Positions 10,524 through 22,472 of a stretch of DNA of 64,000 nucleotides are shown in pieces (position 1 is the stretch's first letter; each line of letters begins with the position of its first letter). The translations under genes and the position numbers were made by a program. The stretch is from contig NC_134085.1 in assembly GCF_000715075.1 (NCBI RefSeq), forward strand, positions 133,934,060-133,998,059, read 5' to 3'. The DNA comes from Nicotiana tabacum. Lineage: Eukaryota; Streptophyta; Magnoliopsida; Solanales; Solanaceae. The notes below the pieces were generated by a model. The model saw nothing but the letters and a program-made list of their open reading frames with translations. It was not told the origin of the DNA and did not search any database.

Positions 10524-11337
10524 TTTTCATAATCGTAGTATTCAAGTCAGCTTTCGTGTAGCTCGACTAATTTCATTGGTACCTCTTTCACTTGCATTCT
10601 ATAACACCATTTCAAGCAGAGTTCTATCCAACGAACTGGAAATCCATTCTGCTTTATTTGAAATTTCTAAAGCAAGAGATAGAACAAAGATAAATGTATC
10701 TTTTCCGCAAGAACAGTATAAAAATTAAATATGTGTACAAAATTTCATTTTTTTTAAACATTAACCTTAGAAAACCACTGATTAGAAAAAACTTAGCCGT
10801 GAAAATGAATGTACTTATGTTCGCCTCTAAAAGGTCAATTGGCAGCTTGGTTTTAATTTGAATCGTTATGTTAACAAAAAGATATAAACTTTAAGAATCG
10901 AATAGTTACGATAACAAAAAATAAAAATCACAATTAAACTAAAACAAACTCGACAAAGATTTAAACTTTGAGAAAAAGAGATCCGCATTTGATCATACCA
11001 CAGTAATTCAAATGCAGAAATCAAACAAAAATAAACTCAGACAAGCTCAAATTCAGAACCAAAATCTCCACAAGTTGTACACAAAATTACTTTAATACCC
11101 TTAACAACTTTGGAATCAAGATCCACCTTGAATTAGAAATGAGTCCAAAAAATAACCAGAATAAACAATTGAAGCAAAAAAAAAAAAAGGACAGAGAGCG
11201 AGAGAGAAAGAGAGAGATAGAGCGAGAGAGAGAGAGATTTAGGACATGCCTTCAGAAGATACCAAGTAACTATTGCAAATGGTGAACAAGGTTTTGGATC
11301 ATTGGTTCCCTTCAGCATGTGTGTGTGTGAAAATGCG
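10524..11337. other. Intergenic spacer with (GA)n microsatellite
   Basis: AT-rich sequence without a convincing gene on either strand. A GA-rich microsatellite lies at 11192-11237 and a short GT run near 11319-11330. Confidence 0.6.
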
Positions 11338-11581
11338 GTTTTTTTTTTTGAGAATGCGAGCATTTTATTTATAAAGACTAAGTTAGTGTAGCACTATTAC
11401 ATGTAGCATTGCTACTTCCACAGATACTCTGGATGGCATCAACATTGCCTAGTTCAACTAAACTTTTACAAACATAAAATAATATAGTTTGTACTACATC
11501 AACACCTCTTTTGTCCTCCAGCATCCCGGACTCGACAAAAAGTGGTGAAACATCATAACACAAAAGTTTATTTATGGTAGA

Positions 11582-12184
11582 CTATTTTGAACATTCCCTT
11601 TCCATTTGATGAGCAGCTTCATTCCCTTCCTTGCAGTTATGCTTGAGAACCACTTGCCCCATTTTGGCCATTAACCACCTATAATAAAAAATAATATTGT
11701 TGTAAGTCATGTATCCTTTTTGGAGGTAATATATTACATCTGTGGAGTCTGTTTCCACTTCTAATGGAGTAAAAATGTATTCTACTGCAATGGTTAATCC
11801 TTGATGGATTGCTTGGAGTTCTGCATAGATGGGAGAATCTGCATGAATTGACTTTATGAATCCAAATGTCCAGTTTGAATCAGCATTTCTGATGAGCCCA
11901 CCAATCCCTGAGATTGGTTTGCCGCTTCGAAAAGTACCATCGGCATTAATTTTGTACCAACCCTTGGGTGTTGCATGCCAACTGATACATAGGGGAATTC
12001 TTTTTAAAGTGTTGTTTTTCTTGTCAGTGAAAAGTTTGTATTCTAGGGCTTGTTTTACAACAGAAGAAGCCAATAAAGGGTGTGAGGTATTGTTAATGTT
12101 GTTGCTGTTGTTGTTGTTCCTGTTCAGCCAAAGATTCCATCCGATGAACGGGAAGATATCTTCCCAACTTATTATGCTGGGCAT
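11582..12184 (-). pseudogene. LINE RNase H domain
   Basis: A 200-codon open frame carries the plant L1 RNase H fold signals: WYKINADGTFRSG (first Asp), YAELQAIHQGL (Glu) and VETDSTDVIYYL (second Asp). The last position, usually NEAAD, reads NEAAHQ, so the fourth acidic residue is His here. An N-terminal Asn run comes from an AAC/AAT repeat. It ends at 11582, with the remaining 240 bp to the poly(A) being 3' tail. Confidence 0.75.
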
Positions 12185-12219
12185 TGTGGTTAAGTTAAAG
12201 CCATGGGGGTTGAGGGCTT

Positions 12220-12929
12220 TTAGATAAGCAACCCGTGATTATTTTGGCTGTTGCTTGTTTTGTTTGGAGGCGGGCGTAGGATTGAACGCCAAAAAATTCT
12301 GGCCATATCACAATATACAAAAATGTGATGAATGTCTTCTTCTCCATTTCTACAGCATGAGCAAGTTGGGTCTATATTTATGCTAATGTATTGTAATTGC
12401 TTTCTACATGGATTTCTGTCATGGTAGCAAAGCCATAGAATTTTTTTATCTTGTTGGGACAAGATAGAGACCAAATCCAGTCAAATATCTTTATTGTGCT
12501 CTTGATTACTACAAGACTCGTTAATGAGCTTGCAGCAAGACTTAGTGGAGAAGGAACCATCTGTGTTTTCCCCCAATAAACTCCATCTGGAAGACTACTA
12601 GATGGTATGGTAATGGAATTAATTTTGTTTACTATAGGAGGAATGTTAAAGGAAATTTTATTTAAAGACCAAGTGTTATTTTGGTAGAGGTCTTTAGGGT
12701 TAAGAATTATGTCGGAGTTATTGAGAGGCCCCACTAGAAGTTTACGCAGTGGTTGGCAGCTGGTGATGAATGAGATTAGGAATCGGGGGACAGAGAAAGA
12801 TATACGAGGAAATGACAATAAAAGCCTCCACGCATTGGCAGGTTCTAAGTGTCGAACTGTAATAATTGTACCCTGCACGAGAAAAAGATCCTTTTTTCTG
12901 TCTTGGATTAAAAAAAATATTTGGAGCAC
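12220..12929 (-). pseudogene. LINE ORF2 C-terminal region with zf-RVT domain, frameshifted
   Basis: On the minus strand the segment IFDWIWSLSCPNKIKKF is the linker seen after RT in plant L1 proteins. It is followed, after a frameshift near 12440, by LWLCYHDRNPCRKQL, then CSCCRNGEEDIHHIFVYC, the zf-RVT Cys/His cluster. The upstream part (12929-12480) is open but has lost clear RT motifs. Confidence 0.7.
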
Positions 12930-12930
12930 A

Positions 12931-13978
12931 AATTTTATATTTTGTGTGATGAAGATTTTATGGAAAAAAAATCCGAAAATACGAAAAATTTGAGAAAAAT
13001 CGAGATTAAAAAATTCGACTTTTATTGATTTGGTTTGGTCTTTAGATTTAATAACCCGTCATAATTGATTTGGTTTGGTAATTAAAAGAGAAAACAAAAA
13101 TGTTCTTCTATTCAAATAGTAACTAGCCATATAAGATCATTTCCTCCTAGAGTGATCCTAATTGAGTATAGAATAACAAATTCTATGCTTTCTTTCCTTG
13201 CCATTTTCTTGCTTTGCTTCTACTCTCAATCATTTAATTCAGGAATATGCATAGGAATTTCGAGGTATTTTGGGCAGATATATAAACAAAGTTATCAAGA
13301 CTGGTTATATATTTCAATGTTAAATGGTAGATCTAATAATTAAATCTCATGTACTAAAGGTCTAGCAATACTATTTACAGAAAGGAAAAAACCTGGTAAA
13401 TACAGCTGATTCTACTTTTGAAATTCTTGATATATATCAAGAGTATTGATAATATGTTGACTAAAAAATTGTATACATCTCTAGTCTATCTAATCATCAT
13501 CGGCAAGAATCCCTGATTTCGTACAAGTAATTTTGAGGACCTTTGCACCAACCTCCTGCAAACAAATACTGACAACAATATCCTTTTCAAAATCTTAATT
13601 TTTTGTTTAAAAAAATATAAAATTAAAAACAAATATATAGGAGGATACAAATGGATGAATACTTCCTCAACGCCATCGTATGTGTCTTTTGGAATTACAT
13701 TTATTCCGAGTGTACTTTTGGAATAAGATTGCATGATGTGGTAGAAAAATTGACTTTCGGCTTTGTTGACCGAAAGCCGGGATTCTTACATAATTCCAAT
13801 CGCGTCCTTGTACTGGTACCGGAAAGACTTGCAGTACTTTTAATTGATTGCATAATAATAACTCTTGTATAATATGAATTTTTTTTCTATTCATATTAAT
13901 TGTAAAGGTTCAACCATGGTTATTAGCTACCTTTACTTACAAATTTAAACATGCAATAGTATCCATTATCGATTTTAA

Positions 13979-14015
<37 letters not shown>

Positions 14016-14611
14016 TAAATAATTATTTAATCAGAAAGAAAAATAGGGGAAGTTTATTTGAAAAGATGTGTTCTTTCATATTAGGAAGTAACTTTTCAAA
14101 CGTGTTCCTTCAAATTTTCTTAACCGTTAGACGGGCTAAAAAAAGTATTGATAAAATTCAAAATTTTCAAAATGTACGGTGATTTCTTTGCCGGAGGCAC
14201 TATGAAAATTATGAGTTCAATAGAAAAGAAATGCAACTTCCTTGTGTTAAATAATTAAATTTAGAAGAACTTTTTCCTTTTTTTGGTCAATAAAATTTTT
14301 ATTACCAAGTAACATTCTGTACATACAACTGCACCTGAATTTCATCCAAAGATGTGAAGCAAAAATACTATTAATCATATCCTTAACTACCCGAATCCAC
14401 CAAGTTCATAGACTGCACTAAACATGATAGTAATTAAGTTTTTCAAGAGCTGTATTTAGTTGGCTTCTCATTGACCCTCTATAGAAGACTTCTCGGATAA
14501 TCCTCCTGATGATGGTCTAACTGAATTTCTTTATTTATACAAGCAACATTTATATTCTGCGCATATCAATACTTATTGTATTGTTTGAAGAAGCAAAATG
14601 AACAAATTGTC
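12931..14611. other. Intergenic spacer: hairpin, (TC)n(TA)n microsatellite, possible LINE tail
   Basis: No gene is supported. A hairpin with 7-bp arms CTTTCGG/CCGAAAG sits at 13754-13776. A (TC)n(TA)n run occupies about 13979-14016. At about 14272-14340 a reverse-strand AATAAAATTTTTATT-like 3' end next to a poly-T resembles a second LINE tail, but the case is weak. Confidence 0.5.
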
Positions 14612-15293
14612 TGTAATGATACAGCCGGTCGTTTCGTGAATTGTAGCCCCGTTTCCTCCATTTCTGCTTCTTTATGTGTTCCTCAACTGTATTTCATAGT
14701 ATCATGTTAGTTGGTTTGGATCCGGAGTGGTTTTGGAGTGAAATAAGACACTTAGTCTCCTAGTTAGAAGTTTAAGTTGGAAAGTCAACCGGATGTTGAC
14801 TTATGTGTAGACGATCTCGGATGGGAATTCTGATGGTTCGGTTAGCTCTGTTAGGTGATTTTGGACTTGGGAGCGCATTCGGAATGTGATTTGGAGGTCC
14901 GTGGTAGAATTAGGCTTGAATTGGCGAAATTGAAAATTTGGCATTTTTCGATCGGCAGTGGAAATTTTGATATCGGGGTCGGAATGGAATTTTCGAAAGT
15001 TGGAGTAGGTTCGTAGTGTCATTTGTGACGTATTTGCAAAATTTAGGTCATTCGGACGAGGTTTGGTAGGTTTCAGCATCGTTTGCGAAATTTAGAAGTT
15101 TAGAAGTTCTTAGGCTTGAATCCGAGGGTAATTTGGTGTTTTGATGTTGTTTTAATTGTTCCGAAGGTTCAACTAAGTTTGTATGTTAATATATGACTTG
15201 TTGGTATTTTTGGTTGAGGTCCCAAGGGTCTCGGGATGAATTCAGATTGTTAGCGGAGGAATTGTGTAGCAGAAGCTGCTGCTTCTGATGTTT

Positions 15294-15535
15294 CCGCACC
15301 TGCGGATTGGCGACCGCAGGTGCGGGGTCGCAGATGCGTAGGAAAGCAGCAGATGCGGAATTGGAGGGCTAAGAGAAGAGTCGCAGATACGGTGAGTTTG
15401 ACGCATCTGCGGGCCCGCAGGTGCGGTGCCTGGGGCGCAGATGCGGTCTTGGAACTTACAATGGAAATCGCAGATGCGGTTGTTTGGACCGCAAAAGCGG
15501 TCCCGCAGATGCGAGAAAAGGGCCGCAGGTGCGAG
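15294..15535 (+). repeat. Cluster of about 12 GC-rich dyads in the truncated LTR
   Basis: Units such as CCGCACCTGCGG, CCGCAGGTGCGG and CGCAGATGCGG recur. The block begins about 680 bp into the LTR, matching the cluster at 6483. Confidence 0.85.
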
Positions 15536-15550
15536 ATGTCTGGCAGAAGA

Positions 15551-15662
15551 TATATAAGGAACCCTTCGCGAAATTTGGGTTATTTTCATCATTCCTATCC
15601 GGATTTTGAAGCTTTTGGAGAGTTTTGAAGAGGGAATCAAGGGGGTTTTCCATTGAGGTAAG
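15551..15662 (+). promoter_or_regulatory. TATA box and splice-donor-like site of the truncated LTR
   Basis: TATATAAG at 15551-15558 follows CTGGCAGAAG. TTGAGGTAAG with GT at 15658-15659 follows about 107 bp later, as in the LTR at 5791. Confidence 0.5.
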
Positions 15663-16094
15663 TTGCTTGAGCTCAATACTCGTAATTATGGTGATTTTCA
15701 GTTGTTTAAGCATGTAATTAGTAGAAATTAGAGATGAAATTGAGGGGTTAAGGCTTGGAAATTAGAGAGTTTGATTTGAGAATTTGAGGGACCATTTGAT
15801 GTCGGATTTTGATGAATTTGGTATGTAGATTCGTGAGTGAAAGGGTTTTCTAGTTTTGTAATTTTTGTCAAATTCCGAGATGTGGTCCCGGGGACCGGGT
15901 TTGGGTGAATTTCAAGATTTTGGTCTAAATTGATAGTTTTTCGTATGGAATTGGTCCCTTGGCCTATATTGATTACATTGTATTGCTTTTGGTTAGATTC
16001 GGAACGTTTGGAGGCCGATTCCAGAGGCAAGGGCATCGCGGAGTAGGGATTTGACCGGTTTGAGGCAAATGATTGTAAATCTAGTATACAAAAA

Positions 16095-16443
16095 ATGAGG
16101 AAGACTACGACCTTTACCCCATTTTTGGTCCTTAGATTTCTCCATTTTGGAATAACTTACTTCAACCATTCCCCCAAACTTTTTTATATTCTTCTCTCTC
16201 TTCTATATTATATTATTATCTTTCATTTCAATTTTATTTTTTAATTCGCATTAAACAAATTCCATCTTTTATTTTTCAGTAATTTGAGATGATTATATAT
16301 TTTTTGTACAATTATAACTTATAATAAAATTAACTTACAATTTTACATAAAAATAATAAATGCACGAAAATTAATTTATCAAAATTATACGCCAAAATTA
16401 AGATGTAAAATTAATATTATAAAGATATTACATAAACATAATT

Positions 16444-16519
<76 letters not shown>

Positions 16520-16713
16520 AAATAAATTAAAAGATTAAATAATAAAATAATAAAAAAATACATAAATAGTAATGGGGGAGATGAATAGTGTACCCCAATA
16601 TGAGGGAACACTATTCATCCCCCATTTTGGGGACAAAAACGGGGAAGAGTTGGAGCTTCATTACCCCAAAAATTGCCCCCATTATGGAGAAATAGGGTAA
16701 GGTTGGAGATGAC
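16095..16713. mobile_element. MITE-like element with imperfect terminal inverted repeats
   Basis: The left end (GACTACGACCTTTACCCCAT) resembles the reverse complement of the right end (GTCATCTCCAACCTTACCCT). Both continue with a TTTCTCCATTTTGG-like segment. The interior is AT-rich with a (TA)n run at 16446-16516 and carries no gene. No target duplication was recognised, so the ends are approximate. Confidence 0.45.
16446..16516. repeat. (TA)n microsatellite
   Basis: About 35 uninterrupted TA units. Confidence 0.95.
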
Positions 16714-16723
16714 CTTACAGCTC

Positions 16724-17017
16724 GCTTGGCCATGAATTTTTTTTTTACATTTTTTTTGAATTTTTTTCGAAATTAGTGTTTGACCATTAAATTTTCAATT
16801 TTCACTTAAAGATGAATATTGAAATTTTTTGAAAATTTTAAAAACTCCAAAAAGCTATTTTTCAAAATTTTAACTCAAAGCACTCACAAAAATTCAAAAA
16901 TAATCCAAAATTATATTCATATCCAAACACAACTCTAATTTTGCAATATCATTTTCACTCGAATTTTTTTCACCTTTTTCGAAAATTTACAATTCTTATG
17001 TCCAAACGCCCACTTAA
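16724..17017. mobile_element. Fold-back/MITE-like element (hAT-like ends)
   Basis: The left end GCTCGCTTGGCCATGAATTT and the right end, whose reverse complement reads GTGGGCGTTTGGACATAAG, form imperfect inverted termini around an AT-rich core. A related unit lies at 20245-20462. No coding potential. Confidence 0.4.
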
Positions 17018-17592
17018 ATTTGATCTTTCTTTTTCTTGATAAACTAAAATTAATCTAATCTCCTGCTTTGCTTCTGTGGTATTTTTTTAAAATTTATGAT
17101 CTTATATATACTATGATAATTTTATAACTATAAAAGTATATCATTCACTACAAGAAAATCACGTATTACATGAGAATTTTTCTTGGGATAATGTAAGAAA
17201 ATTCGCAGGAAACTTTCCTGCGGATTTTCCTTCTGAAAAAAATCCGATGGAAAAACCTTCGTAGCGGAATTCACAAATCCCCAGGTACATTACCTGGGAA
17301 TTTTCGAATGAGTTTTCTTGCGGATTTTCATAGGGAAATGTCTGCAAGTAAATCCCCGTCAAAATTTCCAAGTAAATCTATATAAACTTTTGGACAAAAA
17401 AATTAAAATTACTGTATTTAGGATATATGTAATATGCCCCGACGCATACTGAGATATTATGGCACCACCACACTATTTTAGTTTTTAGTATTCACTACTC
17501 ACTACTCACTAATCAACTATCAATTACCAATCCACCCCATTTGTAACTTACTTAACACATACATACAAATTTATTGATTATATTATATATTG

Positions 17593-17739
17593 ATGCGCAA
17601 GAAGGCTTCTACAACAGAAGCCATTTACCGTCGAAGTAGAGAGCTCTTCCGACGTGCTGAGCTTATAAAGCGGCGAAGTCTACATCTCTTGGCCGATATG
17701 GGACAAGATGTCCCCACTGTAATTTCTCTTTCAACGTAG
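17593..17739 (+). other. Short open frame in the CACTA, possible captured exon
   Basis: ATG at 17593 opens a 48-codon frame (starts MRKKASTTEAIYRRSRELF) rich in Arg and Glu with higher GC than the surrounding AT-rich sequence. A possible donor, GTAATT, follows ACT at 17718-17719. I do not recognise the protein. It could be chance or a host exon fragment carried by the transposon. Confidence 0.3.
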
Positions 17740-17758
17740 TACTATTTTAATGTTTCCC

Positions 17759-17798
<40 letters not shown>

Positions 17799-17799
17799 G
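17759..17799. repeat. (ATT)n microsatellite
   Basis: About 13 TTA/ATT units inside the CACTA element. Confidence 0.95.
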
Positions 17800-19200
17800 G
17801 TTTGTTTTGAAAAAGGATACATTAATTAAGGATTTCATAAATCAAACAAAAATTATTTTTAGAAGTAAAAGCAAGTGAATTAAATTACAATTATATTACT
17901 TTTAGTTTAATGATATTCTTAGTTTTTTTAAAGTTTCATTTGTATTACTGGAATACCACATTAATTTCTTTTTATAGAAATAATATATTGACTAACAAGA
18001 ATTATTGTGCATCATAATTGGAAAGAATTATTTCGTTAATCCTAATAACATATATACAAGATTAAGTTATTTTAATATGTTAGAAGTTAATCAAGAGATG
18101 ATTTAAAAAGTAAAATCATATGATCACTTGAAATTATGTTCCAATACTAAAATTTACAAACTAATATCATTTTATACATACTACAATTAAATTTCATCAT
18201 TTTAAATACATGTAAAAACAATAACATACATACGATAAAAAAGTTAGTTATATTTTTATAAATGTAACATATTTTTCTTTGCTTAAAAATTAAACTTAAA
18301 TTGTACACTTATGCAAAATTTAATATAATTTCTGATGATATTAACTGAAATATGCTAGATATAGTTGTATCTTAATTTTTTTATATCCTTTTTTATTAAC
18401 CATATTAAAATTTTAGTTATTAAAATAACAAAATTTATAATAATAATTATTTTTTTATTAAATTTATTTTAAAATTTAGTGACTGACTATGTTATGCTTA
18501 ATGGCTTGCAATGTTCAATCCAAATATATACATCATTAAGTCTTATATAGAGTCAACATTTTAATAATATTTACCTTAATAATCGACAAAAATATATACT
18601 AGATAAAATTAATATGGAAGGATGTGTTTTGAGTTATAAAATAAAATTTAAAAATATAAGCTCTTCAAAATATTAAATATTGATCCTATTCAGATTTTTA
18701 AAAAAAATAACAGAAGACCTAGCTAATTATGAAAACAATTCAGATAACTTTAAATGCGTATAATCTATCACGTATCCGCTTCTTTTATTATAAACTTTGT
18801 ATGAAAATGATTGTATAGGTACTGTGTATTCTAGACATATCAACTAAAAAAATCACGACAAATAAATTTTGTAGTTAAGTAGTAAAATTTCATCGCTCAA
18901 TAAACGACAAATTATCAAAAATCATATCCAATTTAAGGTCTTATGTATTATTTAACCAAATATAAAGAAGAATAGAGATCTTATTTGATCTTCTTGCAAC
19001 AATCTTACAAAATTAAGTTATTATCGCCATCTTCTAAACAACATGACCATAAGAAGTTATATAAAATTTGTCAAATTTAATTTGTATTTAAAAAATTAGA
19101 AGAGATAGAAGTGGATAAAAAAGAAAATGGTCAACACCTACATAATCCACACAAGTAATCTCTAGTTAATCTCTTACATAATAACATTTCTAGATAAATC
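17800..19200. other. AT-rich interior of the CACTA element
   Basis: No open frame of note and no motif family apart from homopolymer and AT-rich runs. The subterminal repeats resume near 19200. Confidence 0.6.
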
Positions 19201-20161
19201 CAAGCTATATTACCAAAAATAAATTTCTAGGAAAATTACAATAATAAAATCTTTATGTAATTCCCCAAATAAGTAGATCCCCAAGAAAAATATTTTAACC
19301 AAATTCACGTTGACAAAATCTCTAGGTAATTTCCCAGGTAAGAATATTCCCAAGTAAATTCTCAAGAAATTATTCCTAGCTAAATCCACAACAATAACAT
19401 CCCCAGGTAATTCCCCATCTAAGAGAATTCCCAAATAAATCCCCAAGAAACAATTCTCAGTTAAATTCTCAACAACAATATCCCCAAGTAATTTTTCAAA
19501 TAAGCAAATCCCTAGGTAAAAACCCAAAAAAATATCCCCAACTAAATTCGCATGTAGAATTACCTAGGGATTTTTCTTCGAATTAACGTAGGATTTTTTT
19601 TCATTTTCTTTATTGATTTACCTGCGGATTTTCTTACGGAAATTTACTTGCCAATTCGTTTCCCCAGGTAATATTTTTGGCGCATAATGGCGCCAAAGTT
19701 ACCTACGGATTTTTCTAGGAAAATATTTTTCGCGGGTAACATATTTTAAATTTAGGATTTTTAATGTTTCCCATGAAAATCCGTAGGTATTATCTGCGAA
19801 TAAAATCCCCAGGTAAAAATTCCCATGTAATTAGCACTTTTCTTGTAGTGATTAAGAGTAAAATAATAAGACACTTAGGGTTTAAAATATTTTCATTTGT
19901 AAAGTGTATCAATCCATTTAAAATGTATTAAGAATAAAATAGTAATATATAAAATAAACCAATTGGATAAATAATTTGTGTTTCTCTTGAGTAGTATAAT
20001 ATACTTGCAGAAACAAAAGTGGTGATTTTGTTGATAGCCATAAATCTACACTAAATACATCGATTATCTATTTTCTTTATTTCTAAAGCAAATCATCATT
20101 ATCTCAAGTTAATATATGTTTATAAGGAACCAATAAAAATAAATTTGTCAGTGCATAAATC

Positions 20162-20462
20162 AACTATTAGCTAGTATTTAGACATATATTTGATTGAAAC
20201 TTGAAAAAAGAATTTTTGAATTTGTGCTGAAAATAAATTTTGGAAGTTGAGGTTGTGTTTAGACATGCATTTTATTTGAAGAAAATTAAAGTTTTGTGAG
20301 TGAAAGAAAAAATTTCACTCAAAAACTACTCTAAGCCAGTTTTTGGGAACTTGAATTTTTTTGAATTTTTTCCCCAAACCATCATTATATTCCATAAACA
20401 AATAATCTTTTCAAAAAAATTTGAAAAAATGTAGTCAAAATTTATGGCCAAACGGGAGCTTA
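20162..20462. mobile_element. Fold-back/MITE-like element
   Basis: The right end TTATGGCCAAACGGGAGCTT is the reverse complement of a common AAGCTCCCGTTTGGCCATAA terminus. A diverged partner, GTGTTTAGACATGCATTTTA, lies at 20257, and another similar piece at 20168 suggests a nested or duplicated end. The core is AT-rich and non-coding. Confidence 0.4.
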
Positions 20463-21392
20463 AAATAATCTAATTAGAATACTCAATTCTTTATGTAGGC
20501 AATTGGAATAAAAAGTTAGAAGAAAGTAAATTGGTCATTGTTTTAAAAAGAGATTGATGAAAATAATCGATGAATAACTTGTGTAGTTGTTTTGAGAAAC
20601 TATAAGCAATTATCGTAATATACAAGAATTACTTTTTATCTAACAATGAAATCTTACATTTCATATTCCAATAAAATTATGATACTCTTATCTTAATAAT
20701 GATTTAAGTGATCTTTTAGTAATAAAACTAAAATTACATTCCAATATTTAACAGCACTATCTAAAAAAGGTTGTGGGTGGTATTTTTTAATTTCTTGGTT
20801 ACATTTTCGAAGCTTGCACTGTCACTTATATACTACTTCATGGGGAATCGGTGATACTGATGTAAAAAGAGTTATTGAATCAACAATTTACTTCATTATA
20901 TTCGAGCTTTTCACTCTGGTGTGTTGCAGATGCACCAATTCAAGACCCGACAACAATCATTATTTTGGCACAAAAATTTGGAAATCAGATAACATAGAGG
21001 ATTGTTGAAGAGTTCAGCTAAAAATGTTCCATCGCTTATTAGGTGAATATAGCCAACTCTAAAATCCTTTTAAAATATATAAGAAATTTCTGAATAGTAC
21101 CATAATATTAAACGACAAAGAAATAACTAAATCAAGATATATATTTAGACACAAATTATTCACGCAGTCATTGGGCTGGGATAACCTTACTGGTCTACAA
21201 ATATATGCTTGAGTACAAAAAGGTGTTGGCCACATCAAAGTGAGAAGTGGGACCAGTGCAAGTGCATGCTTTAGGAATAATAAGGTGTAGGCTAGAATAA
21301 TGGGACACGGATAATTCTTTTAAAAGGAATTGGTTTTTCTATCCGGTGGATTCTAATCCACTTATTCAAATGTGCGCAAATAAGATACTCAA
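20463..21392. other. Spacer without recognised gene
   Basis: AT-rich; nothing on either strand could be assigned. A TTGCAG acceptor-like site at about 20927 precedes a short open stretch, without support from homology. Confidence 0.5.
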
Positions 21393-21901
21393 TGTATTGG
21401 TCAAAATGTGACCGTCACGATCGAACAGACCAACGTTCCACCTAAGTGATCGGACAATAAAAGATAACGTAGTCTACTCTACATCCTTTTCCTGACATTC
21501 GTCGAGTCGCAAAGAGGAGTGCCTAAAAGGACGACCAAAACACATTGGAGGCGAGAGGGCGTCGAACCAAGTAAAGGGCAAGGGTGCCTTGACTATATAT
21601 AGTAAGGGAAAACCTTCGATTAAAGGAGGCTCCTCCCCCCTTTCTCTCTCCGAAGCTCTCTTCTTATAATCTTGATAGGAAAGAAGTAATCTACAGAAAA
21701 ATATGTAAAGCTATCCTCCCATCGATCGATGGGAGTCACAATGTTGAATTTCAATAAGATCGTTTATATCTTTTTCGTCTTATATACTATCAATATTATT
21801 AGCTCTTTGATATGAAATTTATTATGTCTAACTAAGATTTACCCGTTCATCTTCTGTGATTGATTTGTTCAAAAAGATTTCGATATCTTTTGAGTCAAAC
21901 A
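21393..21901 (+). repeat. 5' LTR
   Basis: TG...CA bounded. It contains the palindrome CTATATATAG (21593-21602), likely the TATA box, and a pyrimidine-rich CCTCCCCCCTTTCTCTCTCC stretch downstream. Confidence 0.88.
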
Positions 21902-21904
21902 ATT

Positions 21905-21922
21905 TGGCGTCGTCTGTGGGGA
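21905..21922 (+). other. Primer binding site candidate
   Basis: TGGCGTCGTCTGTGGGGA starts four bases after the LTR end and has the TGG start required to pair with a tRNA CCA end. I could not name the tRNA with confidence. Confidence 0.65.
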
Positions 21923-22472
21923 TTTCTTAGTGAAATTTTCTAGCTCTCCCAGATTAAAGATAAGAAATACGATCACCCACCGAAAGAGCGCGAAGGAAAA
22001 ACCTAACCCGCGCGAGACAAAAGCACAGCACGGTAGGGGGAGGAGAGCCGAGTAGAATCGCCAAATTTAAAAATCTTCGCCCATCAACTATCGAAATGCC
22101 AAATAAGACGAACAACATTACCAACCTATTCTCCCCCATTGGACCACCGGGTAGGGGCAAGGAAAGTATCATTTTAACTCACCTTCTGCTCTTTGCTCAA
22201 GAAGGAACACAAAGGCCGCGCGGACGAGTGAGTAAAGAAACATCTCAATTAAGGAATGAAAAACTACTGTGAAACAACCGAAACACCGCCCGCCAGTGAC
22301 ATCTCCAAGCCGGAAGACATAATTCAGACAAGGAAACTACAATGTATGCGCAGAACGAACCTAAGCGAAATAGCAACATTTCGTATTCTCCAATGTTGCA
22401 CCCCCTGATGCAAGCAATGTCAAACGAACTGGGACTCTCCCAGAAAATGTCTGGCTCTCCAAAAACTGGGAC

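Larger units (their letters stand above)
11338..12930 (-). mobile_element. 5'-truncated L1-type LINE
   Basis: On the minus strand, zinc-finger and RNase H regions typical of the C-terminal half of plant L1 ORF2 are followed by a 3' tail and an 11-base poly(A) (poly-T on plus, 11339-11349). Endonuclease and RT are absent, as expected for an insertion truncated at its 5' end. The 5' edge near 12930 is uncertain. I could not find a convincing target duplication. Confidence 0.75.
14612..16085 (+). repeat. Truncated LTR of a Tekay-related family
   Basis: It begins TGTAATGATACAGCCGGTCG, the same opening as the LTRs at 5791 and 29647, and tracks their order: ACACTTAGTCTCC-like block, TTCGGTTAGCTC-like block, dyad cluster, TATA box, GTAAG site, GATTTGACCGGTTTGAGG (16047-16064). 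Similarity stops near 16085, so about 1.2 kb of the LTR end is missing. No gag-pol is attached. Confidence 0.8.
17146..19850. mobile_element. Non-autonomous CACTA (En/Spm) transposon, complete ends and TSD
   Basis: The left terminus CACTACAAGAAAA at 17146 is matched by TTTTCTTGTAGTG ending at 19850, a 13-base inverted pair (one base differs at the inner edge) typical of plant CACTA elements. The flanks are ATT (17143-17145) and ATT (19851-19853), the 3-bp duplication expected of the superfamily. Subterminal zones carry many CCCCAGGTAA and CTGCGGATTTTC-type motifs in both directions, as expected for transposase-binding repeats. At 2705 bp, with no transposase frame, it depends on a relative for movement. 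Confidence 0.88.

Noticed and set aside
10504..10728. Plus-strand frame of 74 codons beside the copia LTR
   Set aside because: It overlaps the LTR edge and shows no domain. The stretch GTGTAGCTCGACTAATTTCA recalls a dispersed Solanaceae repeat, but I cannot name it safely.
11856..12227. Plus-strand frame of 123 codons
   Set aside because: It is the complement of the LINE RNase H, with a Leu run from the antisense of an Asn-repeat stretch.
20814..21008. Plus-strand frame with TTGCAG acceptor as an exon
   Set aside because: No recognisable domain, and composition matches the surrounding AT-rich spacer.
21905..21922. Assigning a specific tRNA to this PBS
   Set aside because: Its first bases fit more than one tRNA end from memory; a tRNA database search is needed.
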